Part shown: positions 34,056 through 42,915 of the stretch, one piece after another | Numbering within the stretch: position 1 is the first letter of the stretch | Layout of the letters: every line of letters starts with the position of its first letter | Source: Macrolepiota albuminosa | Lineage: Eukaryota; Basidiomycota; Agaricomycetes; Agaricales; Agaricaceae | Direction of reading: 5' to 3' | Length of the DNA: 64,000 nt | Assembly (NCBI GenBank): GCA_027475525.1 | Contig: JAMWFC010000058.1 | Location: 62,001 to 126,000, forward strand | The notes under the pieces: generated by a model | What the model was told of the DNA's origin: nothing | Database searches by the model: none | Seen by the model: only the letters and a program-made list of their open reading frames with translations | Position numbers and translations under genes: made by a program

Positions 34056-35731
34056 TTGTTGCTCTGCTGGTAATCCACCAGCCTGCCTGCCCCTGTCACG
34101 ACGATTATTATCGTCCTGATCGTCATTCCTACGATCACGATCTCTACCGTCGTGATTGCGACAATTTGGCTCCCTCCGTTTGTAGTGACCACTACTGTCG
34201 TCACTACCACCCGGATCTCTGTCCGGTTCAGCAGTCCGAGCCGCGAATTGTCGCTGCAGTAGTGACCACTACTGTCGTCACTACCACCCGGATCTCTGTC
34301 CGGTTCAGCAGTCCGAGCCGCGAATTGTCGCTGCATGTCATTGACAGGCGTTACGCCCTCACGCCCTTCAAAGACTACCCCCTGGTCGTCAATGAACGAC
34401 TCACCATGATCGCGCAAGTCCTGGTTGCGTATCCTTTGGTAATTGACGCGTTCATTCCAGTTGTCCACTAGGTGGACGCATCGCACTACGCGTTGTGGTC
34501 GCGTTCGCTCCTCAAGAATGTGGACTTCGTCCACCTCTTCCTTGATTGTAACTTGCTTACGAGGTGTCTTAACCTCCTGCACTGCAAGTGCTGCCTCTGG
34601 CTCTGCCGGAGTCGTCGTTACAGTCTCCACCTCAGACAATGCCTGCTGAGGCACTCCGCTAACAATGCGTTGACGGTTTGCGGCGTTCTGGCGCCGAATG
34701 TAGTCTTGCTGAGACTCATCAGCCTGACGAGGCGCATTGAGCAATTCCATCGCGTCCGCAATTAGTGGCGCTCGTCTGCGCACACTCATCTCACATTCTA
34801 CGGAGTCGGCTGGAGTAGCCGTTGAGACTGCTGACCCTCACGCCGCTTTGCGCTTAAGGTATTCCACTACTTCGAATTCGAAGATGCGCACAAACAATTT
34901 GATATATTCACTCGAATCTGCACGGGGTACATCGTGGCTCCTAGCCGCCAGCAGCTGTAAGTGCTTCACTACATAAAGCTGAAGACGCTTTCGCGTCGAT
35001 TCCTTCACGACCGCCGGATATCGGTCCAATACTAGCTGCAACTGGATAGATAAGGTCGAATGCGACCTTTTGCTTTCCTCATCATCTGAGGACTCCAACT
35101 CGGACTCTAAGTCCATAACTCTCCTGAGGCCGTCATGCCTCACTTGCGGCTGTTTGCCGGCTCGTCGGTGCAACTCTGGACTTCCAGGCATTGTTAACGC
35201 CTTGTCCAACCTTACGACATTGTCGTCTTCCCTACTGACCACTATTGCTGGTCCTTGCTTCTGTACTTGTGTCGTCAACGACGACGGTCCCGGTTCAGTG
35301 GCAGCATTGGCCACATATTCCAAATGCCGTTCTGTAGGTGCAGTCCGGAATGGGGTGCTATGCACAAACGCGCTGCCTTGTACCATTTCCGAGTACTGGG
35401 TAACGTCCGGTTGACCCTCCGAGGGAGCTGAAGAGCTCTCGGGCAATACCGGATACATCAGTGAGGGCATTTGGCTCGCTGGCAGCGACACTCCTGAGAC
35501 CGCGGATCTATCTCCTGGTTTTCCACCAGGTCGTACAATGGACATCATCCGTGATACGGATAGCCCACCAGGCATTCCATAGCTTGCGCTGACATCGCGA
35601 GGGGTCTTTTCATCCCGCTTTGGCGGGGGTTGGTATGCTGACGCAGATTGCGTCTTCACAGCCTGTAGCACAGGTAAGTCACCTGCGTCTGCAGCTGGGA
35701 ACGGAGGATCCGGATCAAGAGAGCCAGTCAT
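34052..35731 (-). pseudogene. Element B gag N-terminal extension, interrupted
   Basis: The frame from MTGSLDPDPPFP runs 297 codons to a TGA (34838-34840) and then continues in the same frame to a 77-bp duplication at 34182, which shifts it relative to the main gag ORF. Pro/Ser/Gln-rich; no domain recognised apart from the coil-like RLQLYVVKHLQLLAARS segment near the first stop. Confidence 0.65.
34182..34335. repeat. 77-bp tandem duplication in B gag
   Basis: The segment starting gtagtgaccactactgtcg at 34182 recurs at 34259 with perfect identity; shifts the gag frame. Confidence 0.9.
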
Positions 35732-35842
35732 GGAAGCACGTTTTCAGCGTGATGCCAACAGAGAATCGAGAGGTTTTGATGAGAGTTGCCTAGTCGGTAA
35801 CAAGCCTAGCGTCTAAAGCCGATAGCAGAAGATTTAAAAAAA

Positions 35843-36018
35843 TGTAACCTGGGGTTACTAGTTAGAACTATCTGTGTATTTCACACAGTGCTAAATCAGA
35901 CTGCAATATTGGATTTGACTAGTACTTAGTGCGAAAACAAGATGTTGGCTTATGTAATACTCTACTAATTGATTATAGCGTCGTTGACGCTGATGGTAAT
36001 ACGGATGACCCCGTTACA
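35843..36018 (-). repeat. 5' LTR of element B
   Basis: 176 bp, near-identical to 24457-24632. The element interior on the minus strand starts TTTTTTTAAATC just after it; I see neither a tRNA-type TGG primer site nor a self-complementary one. Confidence 0.92.
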
Positions 36019-36023
36019 CATTT

Positions 36024-36075
36024 GTTGCTGACCAAAACTTTGGGCGTCATCAAATTGGAGCCCACCGCGAGGGAT
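36024..36075 (+). promoter_or_regulatory. End of element A 5' LTR and primer-binding site
   Basis: The LTR ends gggcgtcatca at 36052. Two bases later TTGGAGCCCACCGCGAGG starts, a TGG-type primer-binding site that would pair with a tRNA 3' end (...GTGGGCTCCA). I cannot name the tRNA. Confidence 0.65.
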
Positions 36076-36294
36076 CTCTAGGGCAGAATTCCACCAGAAA
36101 CCCGTCTTCAGCGTAGGCGCCGCCTGCTAGAGCAGTCGGCAGAAGGCATAGCTCCTTCCCACCCATCAACTCCACAACCACCTGGTGCCTTACCGGGTCT
36201 CTCTCTTGCACAGGAACTACAGAACGCCACTGCAGACGCTTTTCCTGATCTCTTCCCGCATTCCCTCGATTATAGTGCCGACGATCCCTTAGCG

Positions 36295-38037
36295 TTGCCC
36301 TTTGCCTTACCGCAATCAGTTACCCCCATCACTCCTCTAACACCGCTTTCTCAGTTCGCTATTTCTCTTACCCCGTCGCCAATACCTAGAACTCCTTCCC
36401 CACCTCCGCTAACAGAACTCGCCAACACAGTCGCTATGGAACAACAAGTCCAGCGCATGCCGCCACGTAACCACTTCTCGGCACCGAAATGGGACGAGTC
36501 CAAGCCACGGGAGCTTTCCCAATATTTCAAGGAATTAGAGTATCTATTCAGGGATTGTAACATTACCGACCACACACAGATGAAGGAGTACATGGCAAGA
36601 TACGTATTGTATGACACGGCAGAGACGTGGACAGGTTTGACCGAGTTTGCCGCCTTAGTTCCTGCTGCCCCACCAGCTCCAGCTCAAGGCGCTTCGTATG
36701 AGGATTGGAAAACGGCAGTAATCCAGCTGTACCCTGGCGCTGAGGAGGCTACCCGATACACGGTAAACGAGTTGCAGAAACTAGTACAGGAATCTTTCGA
36801 CAACGGCACATCTTCGCTTGGCGCGTTCTCTACGTATTACCGCGAATTCCAGAAAATCGCTAGGTGGCTTCTGCAGAACGGCAAGCTCTATATTAACGAG
36901 GAGTGTCGCCTATTCCAGCAGGGCATCCCGACTTCACTGTGGACGCGTATTGCTCGTCGCCTAGAGATAGTTCATCAGGCCCATCACCCTGACGAGCCCT
37001 ATAACGTTGCCGACGTCTTTGAAGCCGGTAAATGGGTTCTCAAGGGGACGGACACTGGCGTTGGTATACCACGCGCTAGGATGAGCCCACCCCCTGAGCG
37101 AACTAACGGTATCATTCCCATCCCGCCTCCTGCTGCCGACTTTGTTAAGAAGGAGGAGCTCAATGCTGCCATTACCGCCGCTGTCGCTTCCGCTATGACG
37201 CGTATTGAAACCATGATTACCACCAACCTCACGGCTAACCGACCCGCTAACGTACCCGCACCTGGCCCTTGCCACTTCTGTGGGGAAATTGGCCATACTA
37301 TGACTAGAGGACGCTGCGCTACCCTCGAGAATTATATTCGGCAAGGGAGGATTCGACGGGCTATCGACGGCAAGATAGTTCTTACCACTGGCGCCACCAT
37401 CCCCAACTACCCAGACAAGAAGTCCTTCCAGGAGCGGGTAGATGAATGGCATAGGCGCAATCCAGGGCAAATCATCACTGGCACGCTTTCCGGCAACGCC
37501 AACCCTGACCCTGAACAGGCGACTCAACAGCAGATGATTCACGAGGTCTTACACTTCGACAGTGTTGGCGACCGCCCTACTTTTTTGCGGGAAGAGCGGA
37601 TCGCTAAGCTACAGCAGGAGTTAGATTCGCTTAAGAACCAGGTCTTTGATGGGGTTGAAGTTAAGCAGCCCAAACAACCTCTTAAAGGATACAAGCCGAT
37701 GCCTCCCGCTAGCAAATTACTGACGCCTGCTCCTGCCCCTGCTCCTGCTCCAGAACCCTCGTCGTCCGCTACCGCTCCCGAACCGCCTTTGCCGCCTCTC
37801 CATCCTTACTCAGGGATTCCCGACCGATATCATGCTCCCGCCCAACGAAACTTTGCCGCTCCCGAGAAACGTCCTGAGGGTGGCTACCGACCTACTGCGC
37901 CAATTTTTGACATAGAGAAATCTAACCACGTTTTTAACCGTATCATGAAAACCGCCGTCACCTTGTCAGTAGAAGAACTTTGTAGTATTGCTCCCGACGT
38001 CCGCAACCAGGTCAAAACGGCAGTCACTCCCCGATGA
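36295..38037 (+). CDS. Element A gag
   Basis: Structural polyprotein. Capsid-like region from about residue 55: NHFSAPKWDESKPRELSQ, YFKELEYLFRDCNI, LGAFSTYYREFQKIARWL, CRLFQQGIPTSLW. A Cys-His box CHFCGEIGHTMTRGRC has spacing CX2CX4HX6C, two longer than the usual knuckle. The C-terminal third is Pro/Ala-rich. The frame ends at TGA 38035-38037 but remains open directly after it into the protease, so the junction may be read through. The start chosen is the first ATG; codon 48 (MEQQVQRMPPRN) is another possibility. Confidence 0.85.
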   Translation: MPFALPQSVTPITPLTPLSQFAISLTPSPIPRTPSPPPLTELANTVAMEQQVQRMPPRNHFSAPKWDESKPRELSQYFKELEYLFRDCNITDHTQMKEYMARYVLYDTAETWTGLTEFAALVPAAPPAPAQGASYEDWKTAVIQLYPGAEEATRYTVNELQKLVQESFDNGTSSLGAFSTYYREFQKIARWLLQNGKLYINEECRLFQQGIPTSLWTRIARRLEIVHQAHHPDEPYNVADVFEAGKWVLKGTDTGVGIPRARMSPPPERTNGIIPIPPPAADFVKKEELNAAITAAVASAMTRIETMITTNLTANRPANVPAPGPCHFCGEIGHTMTRGRCATLENYIRQGRIRRAIDGKIVLTTGATIPNYPDKKSFQERVDEWHRRNPGQIITGTLSGNANPDPEQATQQQMIHEVLHFDSVGDRPTFLREERIAKLQQELDSLKNQVFDGVEVKQPKQPLKGYKPMPPASKLLTPAPAPAPAPEPSSSATAPEPPLPPLHPYSGIPDRYHAPAQRNFAAPEKRPEGGYRPTAPIFDIEKSNHVFNRIMKTAVTLSVEELCSIAPDVRNQVKTAVTPR

Positions 38038-38730
38038 CCCTTGGCGACAGCCGTTGCCGAGGTTGATGAACTCGACGACGCGCTTCCTGGTTTTTCTGTT
38101 ACCATCAACTCTCCCGACACTGATGAGCCTCTTGCCAACTCCATCGCTAACGCCACCTCTGTGGACCCAGTGGAGACCTATCTTAGGTCTGTGGACCATG
38201 GAGAGGACCCAGCAATTCTTACCGTTGCTCAAGAATTGCACGCTATCCGCTCGGTAGCGCTAACCGTAGACAACAAGCACAAAGTAGAGGCAATCGTGGA
38301 TAGCGGGTCTCAGATTATTTCTATGGCAGCAGAAGTCGCTAACGATCTAGGCCTCATTTACGACCCTACGGTTATACTAAACATGCAGAGCGCTAACGGT
38401 ACCGTGGACAGATCCCTCGGCCTCGCTAAGAATGTGCCATGCACCCTTGGCGACATCACCTTTTATCTTCAGATACACATTTTGCGATCACCGGCATACG
38501 ACTTACTACTCGGCAGACCCTTCGACGTCTTGGCGCGATCAGTCGTCAAGACAGTTACCGACGAGGAAACAACCCTCACAATTAGCGACCCCAATTCCGG
38601 AATCCGACGAACGGTGCCAACGTTCCCTAGGGGACAACGAAAAGGCGCCCTCGCTAAGCCACCAGAGTTTACCGACCAGCACGCCAACAAACGACCCTAC
38701 CGGTGTTTTCACAGACCATCGAGGAGGTGA
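38038..38730 (+). CDS. Element A aspartic protease region
   Basis: Same frame as gag, after the TGA. Retropepsin motifs: VEAIVDSGSQIISM with catalytic D-S-G, and YDLLLGRPFDVLARS with the second hydrophobic strand and Leu-Leu-Gly. The frame ends at 38730 in a stretch where the following pol frame (VFSQTIEEVIGND) has started in another phase, so a -1 frameshift or single-base indel lies near 38690-38730. Confidence 0.85.
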   Translation, partial: PLATAVAEVDELDDALPGFSVTINSPDTDEPLANSIANATSVDPVETYLRSVDHGEDPAILTVAQELHAIRSVALTVDNKHKVEAIVDSGSQIISMAAEVANDLGLIYDPTVILNMQSANGTVDRSLGLAKNVPCTLGDITFYLQIHILRSPAYDLLLGRPFDVLARSVVKTVTDEETTLTISDPNSGIRRTVPTFPRGQRKGALAKPPEFTDQHANKRPYRCFHRPSRR

Positions 38731-39205
38731 TTGGCAATGATCACGGAGATGTGGCGCTAACGCCGGAATTTGACCATTCAACTGGTCTTGTAACTGTTTT
38801 GTCTACTGCTTTTCTTGACAAAGATGTTTTAACTACTACTGATGCAGAGCCTTCCCAGAAAAATCAAAACATTACCGACTCCTCTCTTGCCTACTTGTAC
38901 CTTACTGCTTCCGAATCTTTTCAGAATATTGCGTCTACCGACACCTATCTCACTACGCTTCCCGGAGCCTCGTCTCCTGCCGTTCTTGGACTTGCCGCTC
39001 CTCAGGCTACAGTTCCCCTTTCCACATCTGTGTATAACCAAGCTAACGCTCCCAAAAGGAAAGGGGTACAAGTTAAAAAGAAATATAAGCCAGTTGCGCT
39101 TAAAACAAAACCCGTCGCTACGCACTCTCCCGAGACCTTTAGAATCGAGCGCCAGATTATTGGCGACCCTCTTGCTGACATGCCGACCTTATCACCGAAT
39201 CCGCC
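38703..39205 (+). CDS. Element A pol, linker before RT (5' piece)
   Basis: Low-complexity Ser/Thr/Ala linker with a basic KKKYKPVALKTKP stretch, cut at codon CCG-CC by element D. The frame continues exactly at 50313 (PFQPTGRFTAERQQQ), showing that D inserted into coding sequence. Confidence 0.8.
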
Positions 39206-40002
39206 TGTCACGACCCCTCCCCTCCGGGCCCACCCCGGGACACCCCCGGAACACCATCCGGGACCCTCCCTCCGACCCCACAGGACACGCCCCGCCATCA
39301 CGACCGCCGACACCGCCATCACGCGCATCAGGACCGCCATCAGCCGCCACCGATCACCATCAGCCAGCCCCCCCGAGACCCCTGCATCACGGACCCCGGG
39401 ATCAACCGCCATCGACGATCGGATCACGCGGCTCGCATCAAGCCAACACGCATCACGCCCTACGCATCACGACTCCCTCCGCGCCAATTGATCGCGCGTC
39501 CCCCACGCGCGATCCCGGTACGTAGTCCCGGACCGCTACTCAATGACCCCCGGAACTCATCCCAGACATCCCGGAATCCCGAGACACGATCCGTAGTACT
39601 TATAGTGTAGTTCTCCGCTGTATTCGCTAGTCTTGATATTGCATAACTGTTACTTGGATATTGCATGCCCTTTGTTTGACTGGTACGCCTCGTTTGGTAC
39701 GCTTCAACTGGCACGCCTTAGTATTCGCGTGCTATAAGTTTGGTACGCACTTCGCGACTCTTAAATTACTAACTTGGTCTCGTCCTAGAACCTCCGGTTC
39801 ACGACTCGACCCCCTCTAACTCCCAGCCACTTTCATCCCAAAACCCCCGGACTCTAGTCCCCCCTCCCGGGATTACCCTGTCCTCGTCTTGAACCCCGGA
39901 GTCCTAGCCCCGGAGTTCCAGACACCCGAGTATCCGTAGATCAAGTCCGCATCGTAAGGGCGTCGCTTTCCCGGAAAGCCCCCGATTCAGCGGAACCTGA
40001 CA
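39206..40002 (+). repeat. 5' LTR of element D
   Basis: TGTCACGACCCC ... CGGAACCTGACA. A TATA-like TATAGTG at 39601-39607 stands 28 bp before AGTCTTGATATT (39629-39640), the likely transcript start and self-primer. Confidence 0.95.
39601..39640 (+). promoter_or_regulatory. LTR core promoter and self-primer sequence
   Basis: TATAGTG at 39601, then AGTCTTGATATT at 39629-39640. If transcription starts near 39629, the RNA 5' end is the exact reverse complement of the primer-binding site at 40004-40015, as in Tf1. Confidence 0.7.
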
Positions 40003-40003
40003 T

Positions 40004-40015
40004 AATATCAAGACT
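40004..40015 (+). promoter_or_regulatory. Self-complementary primer-binding site
   Basis: AATATCAAGACT lies two bases after the 5' LTR. It is not TGG-initiated, so no tRNA 3' end fits, but pairs perfectly over 12 bases with AGTCTTGATATT in the LTR. Confidence 0.75.
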
Positions 40016-41426
40016 CTTTCCTTACACCGTTCTTGATGGCTACGTATACTCACACCTACTACCCCACGGGGTACCAGACCGACCCTTACGGACGCCCGGT
40101 ACCCGACCACTACTCCGCACAGACCCCCCGCCCTGTCTACCCACCCCTCCCATACGAACCTCAGTACCTCCACCGCCACTGGGCCCCCGACCCATCCTTC
40201 TATGATCTGGGGCCCTCAGCCAGTTGGGCCCCTCCGCCCAACCTAGCCATGGCACGACCCGTGGAGGTCCCCTCGTACCGGAGCATTCCCGGGGGCCTGC
40301 CGGAGACCCCTCCTGTACCCAGTGGGCCTCGCCCGATTCCCCCCAGCGAGGGCCCCTTTGCACCCACCCCCTACTACGGTTACCAGCGCCCCGTCCCCCA
40401 ACCCCGAGAACCCCGAGGACCCCCCTACCCCGACTACCCCCCTCGTCATCACCCGGCCGCCGCTCCACCCGCTCGAACCCCTCCCTCGCCAATGGGACGA
40501 CGACGCCTCGAGGAGTATGAACGGCAACGGGACGAGATACTCCGCTCCCTCAGGATCTCACCGGAGGACTTCGCGCAACGGACGAGGACGCTGCTCGTGG
40601 AATTCGGGCACGACGACTTCGAAGGCACTCCGGAGGAATGGGCTCACTGCCTGGTCGAATTCGGGGATCGCCTCACGCGAGGAGAACTCCCGGAGCAAAC
40701 CATGGTAAAGTATAGGCGCAACACGATCCTCCGGGAAGAATTACAGCAACTGCTCGACGAAGTCCACGCGTCCCCCTCCCCTCGACCCCTCAACGACCCC
40801 GCGGACCCAGGTCGCTCGATTCACATTCGACGGGAACCCCCGGAACCGGCCCCAGCAGTCCCGGCAGCCCCCACGGTCCCCACTCCGGAGCAACGGCAAC
40901 GGGAAGAACGGCAGAACGCCTCAGCCATACTACGGTCCCTCAACCCGACGGGAGGCCTCTTCGATCAACCCGCTGCTCGCACGGTAGGCTTGTCAACTCG
41001 CCGCAGGGCTAACTCCGTTCCTAGTACCTTCGAGACCTGGGGACAGCCTCAAAGACCCCTGGAACCCCTCCCGCGAACAGACAACGCCCGACCCCCGGCC
41101 CCGACGAACCCCGGTACAGCCCGGGTGGACACCCCTAGTACGGACGACACGTTATGCTACATTGACGAGCTCACGCGCGATAACAACGAACAACGTCCCG
41201 CGCCCGCGCCCGCCCCGGCACCAGCACCGCCCGCCACGTCCGCCCCGGTCCCTCCGGAACGCAACTTCCGCCGCGATCCGCCACCCCACTTCGACCTACG
41301 GAACCCCCCGCGACCCCCGATGCAAGCCCGACCCTCCCGGAATGAACGTCCCCCGCGCAACCCGGCACCCGACCCAGCACCTAACCCCCCTCCGCCCGAC
41401 CCGACACCGCCGAACCCTCCCCGACC

Positions 41427-41580
41427 GCCTCCGCCACCCCCAGCTGAACCTCGAGGACGACCCCCAGGCCCTCCACCTCCGCCACTCCCGGCGTGGAGAC
41501 CCGGCCTCCGCCACCCCCAGCTGAACCTCGAGGACGACCCCCAGGCCCTCCACCTCCGCCACTCCCGGCGTGGAGACCGG
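41427..41580. repeat. 77-bp tandem duplication in D gag (Pro-rich)
   Basis: The segment starting gcctccgccacccccagctg at 41427 recurs at 41504; exact. Confidence 0.9.
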
Positions 41581-42290
41581 CCCCCCTCCTGGCAGGAACG
41601 AACCCCCTTGGGACAACGGGCCTCCCGGGCGTGGTCCCCCAGGTGAGCCGCCCGGAGGAGGACCTCCCGGCGGGTGGGGCCCCGCCCTTGGTGCTTTTCC
41701 TCCTCAAGGAGGGGGGGGTAATCATTACTACTACTATTACAACGCTGGCCCCCCTCCCCGTAACGCTGCCGGACCGGACGACGCTCGCGACGCCCTCGCC
41801 CGCGAAGGACGCCTAGACATTCAGAAACCTGATGCGTTCACGGGCCGGGACCCCCGGAAATGGCGTACCTTCCTCACCCAGTGTCTTAACACGTTTCAGG
41901 CAAAGCCGCTCACGTTTCAGGTTGACAGCTCCCGGGTGGCCTTTGCCGCCTCGTACCTCCAAGGGATCGCCTTCGATCACTACACGGCCCTCATCCAGTT
42001 CGACCCCAACAACCCGGCACTCGCCCGCTGGCAAGCCTTCGTCGACGAGTTCTCCGGGAAATTCGGGATATACGACACCGTGGCCGAGGCCGAGGACAAC
42101 CTCTTCAACCTCCGGATGCGCTCTGAAGAACGTTTCACGACCTTCATCGTACGTTTTGAAAAGGAAGCTTACGAGACAGGTTGGAATTACAGCGCCCTCC
42201 GGTACGCCCTCCGCCGCGCCCTCCCACAACGTATCAAGGACGTCCTCCGACTCGCCCCGAAACAACCCTCCTACGACGGATACAAGGCCC

Positions 42291-42444
42291 TCGTCATGCA
42301 GATCGACCAGCGCTACTGGGAAGACCGCAGCGAGTATTCGAGCTCCCGACTCCCCTGGAACCCTCCCTCGTCATGCAGATCGACCAGCGCTACTGGGAAG
42401 ACCGCAGCGAGTATTCGAGCTCCCGACTCCCCTGGAACCCTAGA
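42291..42444. repeat. 77-bp tandem duplication in D gag (capsid end)
   Basis: The segment starting tcgtcatgcagatcgacc at 42291 recurs at 42368; exact. Confidence 0.9.
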
Positions 42445-42915
42445 GGAGGACCCCCTTGGCCCTCTGGCGAAGCTCCCAACCCCCAAGGTCGAAACCCCGG
42501 TCCCCCCGCGTTCCCTGGCGGCCGACCCCCGGTGAGTCGCGGCCCGCCCAATGCTAACCCCGGCAGCGGCGCCCGCCCCCAGGCCCAGCTCAACGCCGCC
42601 GTGGCCACCCAAGACCCGGGCGACGCGCCAAGCCCCGAGGAACCCCCGGGAGACCCCGAAGACTTCGACTTCGACGACGAACGGGACGAGGAGGCCCTCC
42701 GAGCCAACCGGCTTCAAAAGAAGGGACGACCCTGGATCGAGGTCCCGACGGATGTGCAGGAACGACGGAGAAGGGAGGGCGTCTGCATACTCTGTGGTGA
42801 GAAAGATCATTTCATCTCCGAGTGCCCCAAACGACAGGTCATGGGACGTGCCACCTGGACCTTCGAAGGGGAGGACGCTACCTACGAGTATTCGGAAAAC
42901 GACCCGGCGATTTAG

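Larger units (their letters stand above)
24457..36018 (-). mobile_element. Full-length gypsy element B (chromovirus), 11.56 kb
   Basis: Minus-strand element with 176-bp LTRs (24457-24632 and 35843-36018) that differ by about three transitions, and 5-bp target duplications. Order along the minus strand: gag, protease, RT-RNase H, integrase with chromodomain, then a long sense accessory region. Several in-frame TGA codons and two 77-bp duplications interrupt the frame. Confidence 0.92.
40033..42915 (+). pseudogene. Element D gag, broken by two 77-bp duplications
   Basis: Starts MATYTHTYYPTGYQ 30 bp after the LTR. The N-terminal 500 residues are Pro-rich with a helical segment (RRRLEEYERQRDEILRSL, LREELQQLLDEV). 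The capsid domain is KPDAFTGRDPRKWRTFLTQC, FKEF-like WQAFVDEFSGKFG, LFNLRMRSEERFTTFIVRF. The zinc knuckle CILCGEKDHFISEC (CX2CX4HX4C) lies near 42785-42825, and the frame ends at TAG 42913-42915. Duplications at 41427/41504 and 42291/42368 shift the frame by +77 each; without them gag would be one ORF. Pol overlaps in the -1 frame, so a -1 frameshift near the gag end is likely. Confidence 0.85.

Noticed and set aside
35800..35842. Self-priming site in element B like that of D
   Set aside because: No 8-base or longer complement between the sequence after the B 5' LTR and the B LTR was found by eye.
40040..41725. Gly/Arg-rich antisense ORFs opposite D gag
   Set aside because: Reverse reading of a Pro-rich GC-rich gag; no splice structure or known motif.
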